Counted from the stretch's first letter, positions 1-9,286 are shown. The stretch: 64,000 nucleotides of DNA from Oscillospiraceae bacterium (GCA_019423755.1 JAHZAU010000008.1:17571-81570), one strand, 5' to 3'. Notes: generated by a model not told the origin, from the sequence alone. Translations and numbers: made by a program.

Positions 1-496
1 GACGGCTTTGTTCCTCCGCCTGGGTCTGGGCCGCCTGGGCCTGCTGCAGCTGGTCCTTTAAACGGGCGGTCTCCTCCTGGGCGCGCACGGCGGCCTCCTC
101 GGCCAGCTTGCGGGTCTGGACGGCCTCCGCCTTGCTCAGGCGGCTGCTTTCTACATTCTGGCGCAGGATGAGCACATCCCGGCGCAGTTTATCGGTCTCC
201 TGGTGGGCCTGGTTGGCCTCCTCGCGGGCGCGGTTGGCGTCCTCCAGGTACTCGCCCAGCTGGCCGCGCAGGTGCTCGGCGCCGTCCTGGCTTTTGTGCA
301 GGTTATCGGCGTAATCCAGCAGGGTGAGGAAATAGGCGTCGTTGATGGTGGCAGATTTGCTGCCGGAAAGGATCTCCTGTACCTTTGTTTCCAGCTCGGC
401 GGTCAGGCGCTTGACGTACTGCGGGTCCTCCCGGGTGGAGATGACATATCGTGAGCCGCACAGTTCCAGCCGGACCTTGTTTGGCGTATTATCCAT
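1..496 (-). CDS. zapA: cell division protein ZapA (C-terminal end outside window)
   Basis: Reading right to left from the ATG at 496, the frame is open to the left edge. The N-terminus (MDNTPNKVRLELCGSRY, then ISTREDPQYVKRL) fits the ZapA beta-hairpin and first helix, and residues from about 80 on are a long Ala/Glu/Gln/Arg-rich coiled coil. ZapA binds FtsZ and helps bundle protofilaments at the division ring. A GAAAGGA ribosome site lies about 10 nt before the ATG. The coiled coil is longer than in the short ZapA proteins of Bacillus, as in many Clostridia. Only about 165 codons are visible; the 3' end lies outside. Family call from the N-terminal pattern, good but not certain. Confidence 0.8.
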   Translation of the reverse strand, partial: MDNTPNKVRLELCGSRYVISTREDPQYVKRLTAELETKVQEILSGSKSATINDAYFLTLLDYADNLHKSQDGAEHLRGQLGEYLEDANRAREEANQAHQETDKLRRDVLILRQNVESSRLSKAEAVQTRKLAEEAAVRAQEETARLKDQLQQAQAAQTQAEEQSR

Positions 497-561
497 CCAA
501 TCAGCATCCTTTCTTTTGGTGGGTCCCGCTGCCGGAGGGGCGCGGGGGATAGCTTGTCCTC

Positions 562-591
562 ATTATAAGGGATAGGCCGCGTCAAAGTAAA
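562..591 (-). promoter_or_regulatory. sigma-A promoter for zapA
   Basis: On the minus strand TTTACT (591-586) is followed after 18 nt by TATAAT (567-562), about 65 nt upstream of the zapA start. It lies in the 354-nt zapA-glgP interval (497-850), which otherwise holds only the glgP promoter. Confidence 0.55.
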
Positions 592-725
592 GAGAATCCC
601 GCCAAGAATGGGAAAATATTTGCCGTTTGGCTCCGCCGGGATTTCCCAGTTTCCGGGAGGGTGTTGATTTTCTCTGATAAAAACTGTACAAAGTTCCAAG
701 AATCCGAAGCATGGAGGCAGAAAAC

Positions 726-754
726 TTGCGCCCATGCTGCAAAAGGGGTATAAT
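726..754 (+). promoter_or_regulatory. sigma-A promoter for glgP
   Basis: TTGCGC (726-731), 17-nt spacer, TATAAT (749-754). The expected start near 761 gives a leader of about 90 nt before glgP. Confidence 0.65.
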
Positions 755-850
755 TTGTATTGTTTCCTGCTCTTTTTTAGGAAGAAGCGTGCAAATCTGG
801 CTCGCCCGCTTCCTAATTTCTAGCGAAATCGAAAAGGTGGTTGATTGAGA

Positions 851-3259
851 ATGCAAAAAACGGAACCGAACCTGACGGTGGAACAGCTGAAGGTCCTGCT
901 TCAGGAACAGGTGGAAGCCATGGGCTACACCGTAGACACCGCTTCGGACGAGATTTTCTATAAAGCCTGCGCCCTGGTCACCCGCAACCTGCTGCGTGAC
1001 AAGCGCCGGCACTTTATGTCGGACTGCAAGTCCCGCGGCCGCAAAAACGCCTACTATCTGTGCATGGAGTTCCTGCTGGGCCGTTCGCTGAAAAACAACA
1101 TCTACAACATGAAGATGGACGGTCTGTTCCGCCAGGCACTGGACAGCTTCGGCGTCAACATGGAGGCGCTGTTTGAGCAGGAGCCGGACGCCGGCCTGGG
1201 CAACGGCGGTCTGGGCCGTTTGGCGGCCTGCTTCATGGACGCGCTGGCCACCTGCGACTACCCCGCTATGGGTTATTCCATCCTTTACGAATACGGTATC
1301 TTCAAGCAGAAGATCGTGGACGGCTGGCAGACCGAGCTTCCGGACGCCTGGCTGCCCGGCGGCGACATCTGGCTGGTGCCCCGCCCGGAGCACACCGTCA
1401 ACGTCAACTTCGGCGGCACCATCGAGGAGTTCTGGGACTACGGCTACCACCACATCCTGCACAAGGACTACTCGGTGGTCAAGGCGGTGCCCTACGACCT
1501 GATGATCTCCGGCTTTGACAGCAAGGGCATCAGCGTGCTGCGCGTTTGGAGCGCCAAGAGCCCCGGCTTTGATATGGAGTCCTTCAACCGCGGCGACTAC
1601 GTCTCCGCCATGGGCCAAAGCTCGGTAGCGGAAGCCATCTCCAAGGTGCTCTACCCCAACGATAACCACCCGGCCGGCAAGAACCTGCGCCTGCGCCAGC
1701 AGTACTTCCTGGTGGCCGCTTCCATCTCGGACATCGTCCGCCGCCATATGGAGACCTACGGCACCCTGGACAACTTCTCCGAGAAGAACGCCATCCACAT
1801 CAACGACACCCACCCGGCCCTGGCTATCCCCGAGCTCATGCGCATCCTGCTGGATGAGTGCGGCTACTCCTGGGAAAAGGCTTGGGAGATCGTCACCCGC
1901 ACCTTCGCCTACACCAACCACACCGTTATGAGCGAGGCGCTGGAACGCTGGAACGAGGACCTGATGCGCACCCTGCTGCCCCGTATCTACCAGATCATCG
2001 TGGAGATCAACAACCGCTTCTGCGGCAAACTCCACGACTTCTACAACCTGGACGGCAGCGTTATCAACCGCATGTCCATCATCTACAACCACCAGGTCCA
2101 CATGGCAAACCTGTCCATCGTGGGCTCCCACAGCGTCAACGGCGTTTCCAACCTGCACAGCCAGATCCTCAAGGACGACCTGTTCCACGACTTCTACCAG
2201 GTGGAACCTCATAAGTTCACCAACGTCACCAACGGCATCGCTTCCCGCCGCTGGCTCTATCAGTCCAACCCCCGCCTGACCCGCTGCATCACCGACCTGA
2301 TCGGCGACGGCTTCCTGCACGATATGTCTCAGCTGCAGCAGCTCAAGCGCTACGAAAACGACCCCTCCGTCCTGGAACAGCTGGCCAAGATCAAGCTGGA
2401 AAACAAAAAGGACTTCGCCCGCTACATCAAGGACCACACCGGCCAGGTCATCGACCCCAACTCCCTCTTCGACGTCCAGGTCAAACGTCTGCACGAGTAT
2501 AAGCGCCAGCACCTCAACGCCCTGCAGATCCTGACCATGTACAACGAGATCAAAACCAATCCCCACGCCAACATCCAGCCCACCACCTTCATCTTCGGCG
2601 CCAAGGCCGCGCCGGGCTACTACCTGGCCAAGCAGATCATCAAGTTCATCTGCTCCCTGGGCGAGATGCTGGAAAACGACCCCCAGACCCGCGACCTGCT
2701 GAAGATCGTCTATCTGGAGGACTACCGCGTTACCCTCTCCGAGCTGCTCATGCCCGCAAGCGAGATCTCCGAGCAGATCTCCCTGGCCGGCACCGAAGCT
2801 TCCGGCACCGGCAACATGAAGCTGATGCTCAACGGCGCGGTGACCATCGGTACCTGGGACGGCGCCAACATCGAGATCGGCGAGTCGGTGGGCCCGGAGA
2901 ACATCTTCGTCTTCGGTATGCGCACCCCCGAGGTCAACCAGGTGAAGGCCAGCGGCTACTACCCCACCGAGCTTTACGCCTCCAACCCCGTCCTGCGCGA
3001 CGCCATCGATATGCTCACCCGCGGCGGCATCGCCGGCGACCAATTCCCGCAGCTGTCCGATTCCCTCAAGCACAAGGACCCCTACATGGTGCTGCGTGAC
3101 TTCGTCTCCTACGACGAGACCCGCCGCCGTGCCCATGCCACCTATCAGAACGACCAGACCACCTGGCAGCGCATGTCCCTCAACAACATCGCTGCTTCCG
3201 GCTACTTCTGCGCCGACCGTGCCGTCCAGGAGTACGCCAACAACATCTGGGGCCTGTAA
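851..3259 (+). CDS. glgP: glycogen/maltodextrin phosphorylase
   Basis: A GT35 phosphorylase of 802 residues, the normal family length. It releases glucose-1-phosphate from glycogen or maltodextrin ends in the cytoplasm. The N-terminal ...EPDAGLGNGGLGRLAACF block and the pyridoxal-phosphate block EASGTGNMK are intact, with the PLP lysine at about residue 657. A TTG codon at 845 is also in frame, but AAGGTGG (834-840) sits 10 nt from the ATG at 851 and only 4 nt from the TTG, so I chose the ATG. A strong terminator follows, and the next gene is an amylase-family enzyme, consistent with a glycogen-degradation role. Very confident in family; glycogen versus maltodextrin preference cannot be read. 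Confidence 0.96.
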   Translation: MQKTEPNLTVEQLKVLLQEQVEAMGYTVDTASDEIFYKACALVTRNLLRDKRRHFMSDCKSRGRKNAYYLCMEFLLGRSLKNNIYNMKMDGLFRQALDSFGVNMEALFEQEPDAGLGNGGLGRLAACFMDALATCDYPAMGYSILYEYGIFKQKIVDGWQTELPDAWLPGGDIWLVPRPEHTVNVNFGGTIEEFWDYGYHHILHKDYSVVKAVPYDLMISGFDSKGISVLRVWSAKSPGFDMESFNRGDYVSAMGQSSVAEAISKVLYPNDNHPAGKNLRLRQQYFLVAASISDIVRRHMETYGTLDNFSEKNAIHINDTHPALAIPELMRILLDECGYSWEKAWEIVTRTFAYTNHTVMSEALERWNEDLMRTLLPRIYQIIVEINNRFCGKLHDFYNLDGSVINRMSIIYNHQVHMANLSIVGSHSVNGVSNLHSQILKDDLFHDFYQVEPHKFTNVTNGIASRRWLYQSNPRLTRCITDLIGDGFLHDMSQLQQLKRYENDPSVLEQLAKIKLENKKDFARYIKDHTGQVIDPNSLFDVQVKRLHEYKRQHLNALQILTMYNEIKTNPHANIQPTTFIFGAKAAPGYYLAKQIIKFICSLGEMLENDPQTRDLLKIVYLEDYRVTLSELLMPASEISEQISLAGTEASGTGNMKLMLNGAVTIGTWDGANIEIGESVGPENIFVFGMRTPEVNQVKASGYYPTELYASNPVLRDAIDMLTRGGIAGDQFPQLSDSLKHKDPYMVLRDFVSYDETRRRAHATYQNDQTTWQRMSLNNIAASGYFCADRAVQEYANNIWGL

Positions 3260-3275
3260 TCATCCAAGTCCTGCA

Positions 3276-3323
3276 AGGGACCGCCGCTCCTTCTGTCCGG
3301 AAGGGCAGCGGCCCCTCTTTTTT
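3276..3323 (+). terminator. rho-independent terminator after glgP
   Basis: A GC-rich stem of about 16 bp with several G-U pairs, whose 3' arm runs into CTTTTTT at 3317-3323. Confidence 0.75.
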
Positions 3324-3375
3324 CGGGCGGATCGCGCCCGGTCTATCTGCTTTTTGAAAGGGGAAGTCCTCCACC

Positions 3376-5283
3376 ATGGAAACCACGCTCTGCCTGTTTG
3401 ACAGCAGGCTCCCAGAATACAAACGGCCCTTCGGCGCCGTGGCGCACCAGACGCCGGTGCGCTTTCGCCTCCGCCTGCCCAAAGACTGGATCGTCACCCG
3501 GGCAGCGCTGGTGCTCTGCGCCGACGACCAGCCTGAGCAGCCCCTGGAGATGGACTTCCTGCGCGCGGAGCCTTCCTTCAATCTGTATCAGGTGATCTTC
3601 ACCCCGCCGGAGCCCCGGCTGTGGTTCTACCACTTTGCCGTGGTCACCGCCGACCCGCCTCAAACCATGCTGGAGATCCGCCCGGACGAGGGAGGCTTCG
3701 GGGTCATCGGCGGCAGCGGCCAGTGGCAGCTGACCGTCTACGACGCCCACATGCCCACCCCTTCCACCTTCGGCAAGGGCATCGTCTATCAGATCTTCCC
3801 CGACCGCTTCTGCGCCTCCGGCCAGCCCAAGGAGGATATCCCCTACGGGCGCACCCTGCGCTCCGACTGGGGCGGCATGCCGGTCTACCTGCCCAACGCC
3901 GCCGGCGAGATCACCAACTCCGACTACTTTGGCGGCGACCTGCGGGGCATCGAGTCGAAGCTCGACTACCTGAGCAGCCTGGGCGTCACCGCCATCTACC
4001 TGAACCCCATCTTCGAGGCCCACTCCAACCACCGCTACAATACCGCCGACTACCGCCGCATCGACCCGCTCTTAGGGAACGAGGAGGATTTTGCCTCCCT
4101 CTGCGCCGCTGCCCGCCAGCGCGGCATCCGCATCATCCTAGACGGCGTCTTCAGCCACACCGGCAGCGACAGCATCTACTTTAACCGCGAGGGCCGCTAC
4201 GGCCAGCATACCGGCGCCTACCGCGACCCCGAAAGCCCTTACCGCAGCTGGTTCCAGTTTGAGCGGTACCCGGAAAAATACAACTGCTGGTGGGGCTTTG
4301 TCACCCTGCCCAACGTCAACGAGCTCAACGCCGACTACCTGGACTTCATCTGCGGCCGGGTGGACCCGGTGACCCGCCAGGTCAGCGACTGCGTGGTGAA
4401 AAAGTGGCTGGACCTGGGCGCTTCCGGCTTCCGGCTGGACGTGGCCGACGAGCTGCCCGACGGCTTTTTGGACCGGCTGCGCCTGACCGTCAAGGCCCTC
4501 GATCCGGACAACATCATTATCGGCGAGGTGTGGGAGGACGCTTCCAACAAATGCGCCTACGGCCAGCGCCGCCGCTACCTGCTGGGCCGCCAGCTGGACA
4601 GCGTTATGAACTACCCCTTCCGCAACGCGGTGCTCCATTACATCCGCTGGGGCAGCGCCCGGGAATTCCTGGCCACAGTGGGCGGCCTGTACGAAAACTA
4701 CCCGCCCTGCGCCATGAACTGCGCCCTTAACTCCCTTTCCACCCACGACGTCCCCCGGGCCATCACCTACCTGGTGGGCGAATCCATGGACGGCAAGGAC
4801 CGCCCCTGGCAGGCGGCGCACCACTTCCTTCCCTTAGAACAGTACCAGCGGGGCCGGGTGCTTCTGAAGCTGGCTTCGGCGCTGCAGTATTTCCTGCCCG
4901 GCGTGCCCTGCCTCTACTATGGCGATGAGGCCGGCCTTTCCGGCTACCGCGACCCCTTCAACCGCTTCTGCTACCCCTGGGAGCACCAGGACAAGGAGCT
5001 GGTGGAATGGTTCGCGCAGTTGGGCCAGCTGCGGCTGTCTTTGGGCTTCCTGACCGACGCCGCCTTCTCCCCGGTGGCAGTGACCCCGGAGCTGTGCGTC
5101 TTCCTGCGCTCCAGCGAGGAGAAGTACCTGCTCTGCGCCGTCAACCGCAGCGACCACGCCCTGCCCCTTCCCCTGCCGGCCATCTTCACCGACCCGCAGG
5201 CCCATCTGCTCTGCGGCAGCTACGGCAGCGAGGTCCTGGACCGGGAAAGCGCCGTGGTGCTGGTGCAGGACCTTTCCCTCTAA
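3376..5283 (+). CDS. GH13 alpha-glucosidase / neopullulanase-like
   Basis: Glycoside hydrolase family 13, 635 residues. Residues 1-125 resemble the beta-sandwich module (CBM34-like) of neopullulanases and cyclomaltodextrinases; the barrel begins at IVYQIFPDRF. The catalytic set is visible: nucleophile Asp355 in GFRLDVADE, acid/base Glu384 in IIGEVWED and Asp458 in LSTHDVPRA. No signal peptide, so it probably acts in the cytoplasm on linear or cyclic maltodextrins, complementing the phosphorylase upstream. AAAGGGG lies 12 nt before the ATG. A 117-nt gap with a terminator separates it from glgP, so it may have its own promoter, which I did not find. Exact substrate is undetermined. Confidence 0.9.
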   Translation: METTLCLFDSRLPEYKRPFGAVAHQTPVRFRLRLPKDWIVTRAALVLCADDQPEQPLEMDFLRAEPSFNLYQVIFTPPEPRLWFYHFAVVTADPPQTMLEIRPDEGGFGVIGGSGQWQLTVYDAHMPTPSTFGKGIVYQIFPDRFCASGQPKEDIPYGRTLRSDWGGMPVYLPNAAGEITNSDYFGGDLRGIESKLDYLSSLGVTAIYLNPIFEAHSNHRYNTADYRRIDPLLGNEEDFASLCAAARQRGIRIILDGVFSHTGSDSIYFNREGRYGQHTGAYRDPESPYRSWFQFERYPEKYNCWWGFVTLPNVNELNADYLDFICGRVDPVTRQVSDCVVKKWLDLGASGFRLDVADELPDGFLDRLRLTVKALDPDNIIIGEVWEDASNKCAYGQRRRYLLGRQLDSVMNYPFRNAVLHYIRWGSAREFLATVGGLYENYPPCAMNCALNSLSTHDVPRAITYLVGESMDGKDRPWQAAHHFLPLEQYQRGRVLLKLASALQYFLPGVPCLYYGDEAGLSGYRDPFNRFCYPWEHQDKELVEWFAQLGQLRLSLGFLTDAAFSPVAVTPELCVFLRSSEEKYLLCAVNRSDHALPLPLPAIFTDPQAHLLCGSYGSEVLDRESAVVLVQDLSL

Positions 5284-5300
5284 ATCACCCAAAAGCAGCA

Positions 5301-5341
5301 AAAACCCCCGCCCTTCCTCTCTGGGAAAGGCGGGGGTTTTT
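5301..5341. terminator. bidirectional terminator
   Basis: AAACCCCCGCC and GGCGGGGGTTT flank a short loop between the convergent GH13 and yitT genes; A-run on one side and T-run on the other. Confidence 0.85.
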
Positions 5342-5347
5342 CACAGG

Positions 5348-6223
5348 TTAAAGCTGGGTGTACCGGTCAAAGGTAAAGCCCCTGCCGTGGACCTCGTTGA
5401 CCTGGCTGACCACCATGAATGCCTCCCGGTCGATCTCCTGGACCATCTGGGTCAGGCGGGGCAGGTCCCGGTGGCTGAGCACCGTCATGACGATTTTCTG
5501 CTTGCGGTGCAGGTGGCCGGTCTCCGACTCAATGAGGGTGGAGCCCCGGTCCAGGGTCTCCTGGATCATGCGGTTGAGCTCCTCGCTTTTCTGGCTGATG
5601 ATCTCCACCCGGGTGCGGCCCTTGCCGATAACCAGCACCCGGTTGATGACCAGGGAGCTGATAAGCACCACCACCAGGCCGTAGAGGATCTGCTCGCTAT
5701 CCGAAGAAAAGGCCTGAAGCAACAGGATGGTAGTGTCGCAGGCGTACATCCCCACCGAGACCGGCAGACCGAATTTTTTGTGGAAGATGAGCGGCGGGAT
5801 GTCCATACCGCCGGTGGAAGCCCCGGTGCGCAGCACCAGTCCTACCCCCACCCCGACGCAGACACCGCTGTACAGCGTCACCAGCATCATGTCGTCGGTG
5901 AGGCCGCTCAGCACCGGGAAGCGCTGGAAAAATTCCAGTTCCAGCGGGTAAACGATGCTGCTGAGCAGGGTATTGGCTGCAAAGCGCTTTCCCATGAACC
6001 AGGCCCCCAGACAGAACAGTACCAGGTTGCAGGCGCTGACCGTCCAGGAGATGGGCAGCCCCAGCTGGTAGTAGCCAAACAGTCCCAAACCGGTGGTGCC
6101 GCCGGTGATGAGCCCATTGGGCGCGATAAACGCCGTCACCCCAAAGGCCACAATGCCGTTGCCCAGCAAAATCATCCCCAGGCGGAGCAGTTCTTTCTTT
6201 CGGTTCACACGTTCCACAGCCAT
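5348..6223 (-). CDS. YitT family membrane protein (DUF161 + DUF2179)
   Basis: 291 residues. Residues about 10-180 hold five to six hydrophobic helices with Gly-rich loops (GGTTGLGLFGYY, LRTGASTGGMDI) typical of the YitT module; the C-terminal 80 residues are a soluble DUF2179 domain ending GRGFTFDRYTQL. The family is common in Firmicutes and its function is not established; transport is usually assumed. The GGGGGA in front of the ATG at 6223 is only 1-2 nt away, so translation may really begin at the GTG two codons later. Single gene, convergent with GH13. Confidence 0.88.
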   Translation of the reverse strand: MAVERVNRKKELLRLGMILLGNGIVAFGVTAFIAPNGLITGGTTGLGLFGYYQLGLPISWTVSACNLVLFCLGAWFMGKRFAANTLLSSIVYPLELEFFQRFPVLSGLTDDMMLVTLYSGVCVGVGVGLVLRTGASTGGMDIPPLIFHKKFGLPVSVGMYACDTTILLLQAFSSDSEQILYGLVVVLISSLVINRVLVIGKGRTRVEIISQKSEELNRMIQETLDRGSTLIESETGHLHRKQKIVMTVLSHRDLPRLTQMVQEIDREAFMVVSQVNEVHGRGFTFDRYTQL

Positions 6224-6354
6224 TCCCCCATTGTTTTTTGTCCTATTATATTAGCGTACCAAAGCGGGCGGCAAAAATCCATGCGAATCTTCCCCAAACT
6301 TCTTTCCACCAAGCTGTTCATCTCGCAAGACTGCGCTGTTATGCAAAAAAGCGC

Positions 6355-6391
6355 AAAAAAGAAGGAAGGCGCCGTGCCTTCCTTCTTCTTT
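6355..6391 (-). terminator. terminator after the sortase gene
   Basis: GAAGGAAGGC (6361-6370) pairs with GCCTTCCTTC (6376-6385). Read leftwards it ends in TTTTTT (6360-6355); the other side is also T-rich, so it may work both ways. Confidence 0.8.
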
Positions 6392-6404
6392 CTAATTCTG
6401 GATT

Positions 6405-7310
6405 TTATTTCCCCGAGCCGTACATCTTCTCCCAGATCTCCGGCATCAGCGGGTCCTCGGCCTTCTGGACATTCTTGCCAAAGTCCTCGGCCTTCTCCCC
6501 GGGGCGCAGCCGGCGGCCAGCCACCACCAGCCGCGCGTCGCTGAACTCATAAGCGCAGGTGGACAGCAGCATGACCTGGTCCTGGGCGCTCACCTCCACG
6601 CCGGTATCCAGCAGGGAGCGGTCCAGGATCTCCTGGAAGAACGCCTCCTTTTCCTGGTCGGTGGAGAAATTCAGGTGGTTGATGTAATCGAAGATCTCGC
6701 CGTGTTCCGGGCGGGTGGAGGCCAGGAACACCGCAAAGATGGCGTATTCCCCCTCCTGGTACAGGGTGTCGTACCGGAAGGTGGGGTTTTGGGCCAGGTA
6801 GTCGGCCTTGCGGTAGTTTTCCAGGATGTTGAACATGGCCTTGTCGCTGGGCAGGTTGTGGCCGTAAAGCACCGTTACGTCGTCGGTGAGCGCCGGGTCG
6901 TTGCGTTCATCTAAGAAAATCTGCCCGTGGCGGTTCTGCTTCTGGTAAAAGTCGTGGTCCAGATAGTACTCATTGTCCCGCTGGACCACCGCGGTGGACA
7001 GGCCCCCTTGGGCGATGTTGATCCAGCCCACCAGGTCGGGGTTCAGCTCCACCAGCTGGGAATAGCGCGGCAGCACCGACGGCTCCTTGGACTCTCCAGG
7101 CACTACCTCACCGGAAGCGCCGGACTGTCCGGGCACCGTGGACTCCCCTTGCTGGTACAGTTCCTCCAGGGACTGCTGGTTGCGCTGGGCCTCCCAGCGT
7201 TCCTGGTAGTAGTTCCAGACGTCGTTGCCAAAATACACCGCCATAGCCAGGAAAAAGACGATGGCCCCCAGCCGCAGAAGGGAATAAGACTTCTTGGGGT
7301 CAGTTTTCAT
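6405..7310 (-). CDS. srtB: class B sortase
   Basis: 301 residues: short cytoplasmic N-terminus, one membrane helix (about residues 12-32), a low-complexity Gly/Ser/Pro linker, then the sortase domain. Catalytic His151 (YGHN), Cys252 (LLSTCAYE) and Arg260 (DARLVV) are all present, and the spacing and long helix before the Cys fit class B. Sortases covalently anchor surface proteins or assemble pili outside the membrane. The start at 7310 lies inside the end of the PncC gene (ATGAAAACTGA overlap) with GGAAG just upstream, so the two are translationally coupled. No LPXTG/NPQTN substrate gene is visible nearby. Confidence 0.92.
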   Translation of the reverse strand: MKTDPKKSYSLLRLGAIVFFLAMAVYFGNDVWNYYQERWEAQRNQQSLEELYQQGESTVPGQSGASGEVVPGESKEPSVLPRYSQLVELNPDLVGWINIAQGGLSTAVVQRDNEYYLDHDFYQKQNRHGQIFLDERNDPALTDDVTVLYGHNLPSDKAMFNILENYRKADYLAQNPTFRYDTLYQEGEYAIFAVFLASTRPEHGEIFDYINHLNFSTDQEKEAFFQEILDRSLLDTGVEVSAQDQVMLLSTCAYEFSDARLVVAGRRLRPGEKAEDFGKNVQKAEDPLMPEIWEKMYGSGK

Positions 7311-7788
7311 CCGCTTCCAGCACCTCCAGGGCAAATTCCAAGGCCAGCTGCGCCGCCTGGGTCCGGATGCTCTCCCGGTCGCCGGTCAGCTGAAGCTTGC
7401 GGCTCTGGCAGCCGCCCGGGCCGGCCAGGCCCAGGTACACCAGGCCCACAGGTTTATTCTCCGAGGCGTCCGGCCCAGCGTTTCCGGTGGTGGAAAGGGC
7501 GATCTGCGCGCCGGAAAGGCGCTGCACCCCCGCCGCCATCTCCCGGGCGGTCTGGGCGGAGATGGCCCCCCACTGAGCCAGGGTCAGAGGCGAGACCCCC
7601 AGCACCTGCTGCTTGATGCGGTCGGAGTAGCTGCAGACGCCGCACTCAAACACCCGCGACGCCCCGCTCACATCGGTGATGCAGCGGGACACCAGCCCGC
7701 CGGTCAGGCTTTCGGCTGTGGCGATGTGCCAGCCCTTTTGTTCCAGCAGCCGCACCAGGCGGGTCTGCACTTGGTGTTTGTCGCTCAT
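7300..7788 (-). CDS. pncC: nicotinamide-nucleotide amidohydrolase PncC (stand-alone CinA C-terminal domain)
   Basis: 162 residues matching the CinA C-terminal domain alone: ATAESLTGG near residue 23, then SxYSDRIK and STTGNAGPDA. The domain deamidates nicotinamide mononucleotide to nicotinic acid mononucleotide in NAD salvage. The N-terminal molybdopterin-binding-like half of long CinA proteins is absent. Three nt separate its ATG from the stop of the upstream membrane protein, and its own stop overlaps the sortase start, so these three genes form an operon. Functional linkage among them is unclear. Confidence 0.9.
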   Translation of the reverse strand: MSDKHQVQTRLVRLLEQKGWHIATAESLTGGLVSRCITDVSGASRVFECGVCSYSDRIKQQVLGVSPLTLAQWGAISAQTAREMAAGVQRLSGAQIALSTTGNAGPDASENKPVGLVYLGLAGPGGCQSRKLQLTGDRESIRTQAAQLALEFALEVLEADEN

Positions 7789-7791
7789 GGT

Positions 7792-8139
7792 CTAGTCCTC
7801 CTCGTCCTCATCTTCTCCAAAGGAAACGAACCGCTTCCCTCGGGTCACCAGCATCCCTTCCAGGCCGGGCTCGGCCTTCTGGAAGGTATCGATCATCACG
7901 CGGCAGGTGGTCAGCCGGCCACTTTCGTCTTCAAATTCCACCAGGTATACCGGCGCCAGGTTCCAGCCCCGGCGGCGGCGTTTGGAGCGCACCAGCGCCA
8001 TCCGCCGCTCCTTGGGGCCGCTGCCCCAGTCCTCAAACATCTCCCCGCCCAGGGTGCGGGTGGAAAGCCACAGCACGCCGCCTCCCAGCAGCAGCCCGAT
8101 GGCCAGCCCTATGAGGGTGATCTGCCATTCCCAACTCAT
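7792..8139 (-). CDS. small membrane protein, unknown
   Basis: 115 residues starting MSWEWQIT. One hydrophobic N-terminal segment (about 6-25) is followed by a basic stretch (RSKRRRRG) and a beta-rich soluble part with VYLVEFEDESG, ending in an acidic tail GEDEDEED. The ATG at 8139 follows AGGAGG by 7 nt; an upstream in-frame ATG at 8175 has no ribosome site. I do not recognise the family; the DUF2500-like look of membrane helix plus small beta domain is only a guess. First gene of the operon with pncC and srtB. Confidence 0.7.
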   Translation of the reverse strand: MSWEWQITLIGLAIGLLLGGGVLWLSTRTLGGEMFEDWGSGPKERRMALVRSKRRRRGWNLAPVYLVEFEDESGRLTTCRVMIDTFQKAEPGLEGMLVTRGKRFVSFGEDEDEED

Positions 8140-8397
8140 TCTTTTTCCTCCTTGGTGGATCTTCCTTTTCAGCATAGCGGGAATTTATGAATTTTTCTCC
8201 CTTTCCTGCCAAACGCCGGGCAAATTTTGCTCCGGCTAGGGTGTATCGGAAAACCAAGAAATGAACGGATTTTTCGCAAGCAGCAGACAGATGCCAGGCA
8301 AAAAACGCAGGAATCCTTGCTGGATTCCGAGTATTTTTCACGCAGCAGCTGGCGTTGCTTGTAGAAAAAGACGAAATTTCGGCTTTTCCGACCACCC

Positions 8398-8787
8398 TTA
8401 GTACAGCGCCCGCCAGAACAGCTCGTCAAAGCAGGTCACTTCGGGGTAGTGGTATTCGTGGGGGAGCTCGTTTTCGTCGTAGATGATCACCGTCACCCCC
8501 ATAGGCTCCTCGTCGCCCTGGGTGTGTCCGGCCTGCAGCTTTTCGTTGGCCACCAGCGCTTCCGCCACCATGAGCGGGTCGTTGATGCGGTATTCCTCCC
8601 CCTTGGAGGTGATGATCTCCACCACGTCCACCTGTCCGTAGCGCACCATGGGGTTGAGGCGCGGGATGCGGGCGCAGACGACGGCGGCCACAAACAAAAG
8701 CGCCAGCAGCAGCCACAAAAGCCGCTGCCAAAGCTGTTCGTTTTTGGAAAGGGTGTTGATTCTAGGTACCATATGATGTTGCGGCAT
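8398..8787 (-). CDS. membrane-anchored protein, unknown
   Basis: 129 residues with one helix (about 20-40: LLWLLLALLFVAAVV) and a probably external C-terminal domain of about 85 residues. AGGAGG lies 9 nt upstream of the ATG. No motif I recognise. It stands alone: a 258-nt interval (8140-8397) without a gene separates it from the operon to its left. Confidence 0.65.
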   Translation of the reverse strand: MPQHHMVPRINTLSKNEQLWQRLLWLLLALLFVAAVVCARIPRLNPMVRYGQVDVVEIITSKGEEYRINDPLMVAEALVANEKLQAGHTQGDEEPMGVTVIIYDENELPHEYHYPEVTCFDELFWRALY

Positions 8788-8909
8788 AGCTGCGCTCCTC
8801 CTTTCAGCAAAGCCCGCCCGGCGGCAGGCTGTCTTTTTTATTATAACACATCCACGGGACGGAAGGTAGAAGCTGGGGAAAATTCCCTGACTTCATGCGC
8901 CTTTGCCGG

Positions 8910-8938
8910 TTGACAATCCCCTGCCGTCATGCTAAATT
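8910..8938 (+). promoter_or_regulatory. sigma-A promoter for the T-box/valS unit
   Basis: TTGACA (8910-8915), 17-nt spacer, TAAATT (8933-8938). Expected transcript start near 8945. Confidence 0.7.
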
Positions 8939-8944
8939 TATAAG

Positions 8945-9222
8945 GTAACAGAATAACCCAAAGCGTCGACAAGGTCAAAACCTGACCACACCTTCCTCCC
9001 AGAGAGCCGGCCCCCAGCTGAAACGCCGGCAGGAAGCGGCAGGCCTGTCCCCTTGGAGCGCGCCGGAGAAGGGCGGTCCCCGCCTGCGTAACCGGCGACG
9101 GCTGGCCTCGTTATCGGCCGCAATGAGCGGGCAGCGCGGTTTGCGCTGTCAATAAAGGTGGTACCGCAGGACTCGTCCTGTCCTTTTGTTTTCGGCGGAA
9201 AGCAAAAGGGCAGGGCTTTTTT
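8945..9222 (+). ncRNA. T-box leader of valS (tRNA-Val responsive)
   Basis: The interval holds the classic T-box parts: an AGAGAG element in the stem I region (near 9001), a long structured middle, the conserved T-box AAAGGTGGTACCGC (9154-9167), and a terminator whose 5' arm overlaps the T-box. Uncharged tRNA pairing with the T-box UGG lets the antiterminator form so that valS is read. Valine is assigned from the downstream gene; I could not fix the specifier codon with certainty. Confidence 0.9.
9177..9222 (+). terminator. regulated terminator of the valS T-box
   Basis: CCTGTCCTTTTG (9177-9188) pairs with CAAAAGGGCAGG (9203-9214), then a T-run at 9217-9222. Confidence 0.85.
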
Positions 9223-9286
9223 GTTTTTCCGTCCCAGCTTGCTGTATTCTGTGTATATCCGACTGCGACAGAAAGGAACGACCACA

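Noticed and set aside
563..3136. 857-codon open frame antisense to glgP
   Set aside because: Same shadow effect; translation has no recognisable family and glgP is certain.
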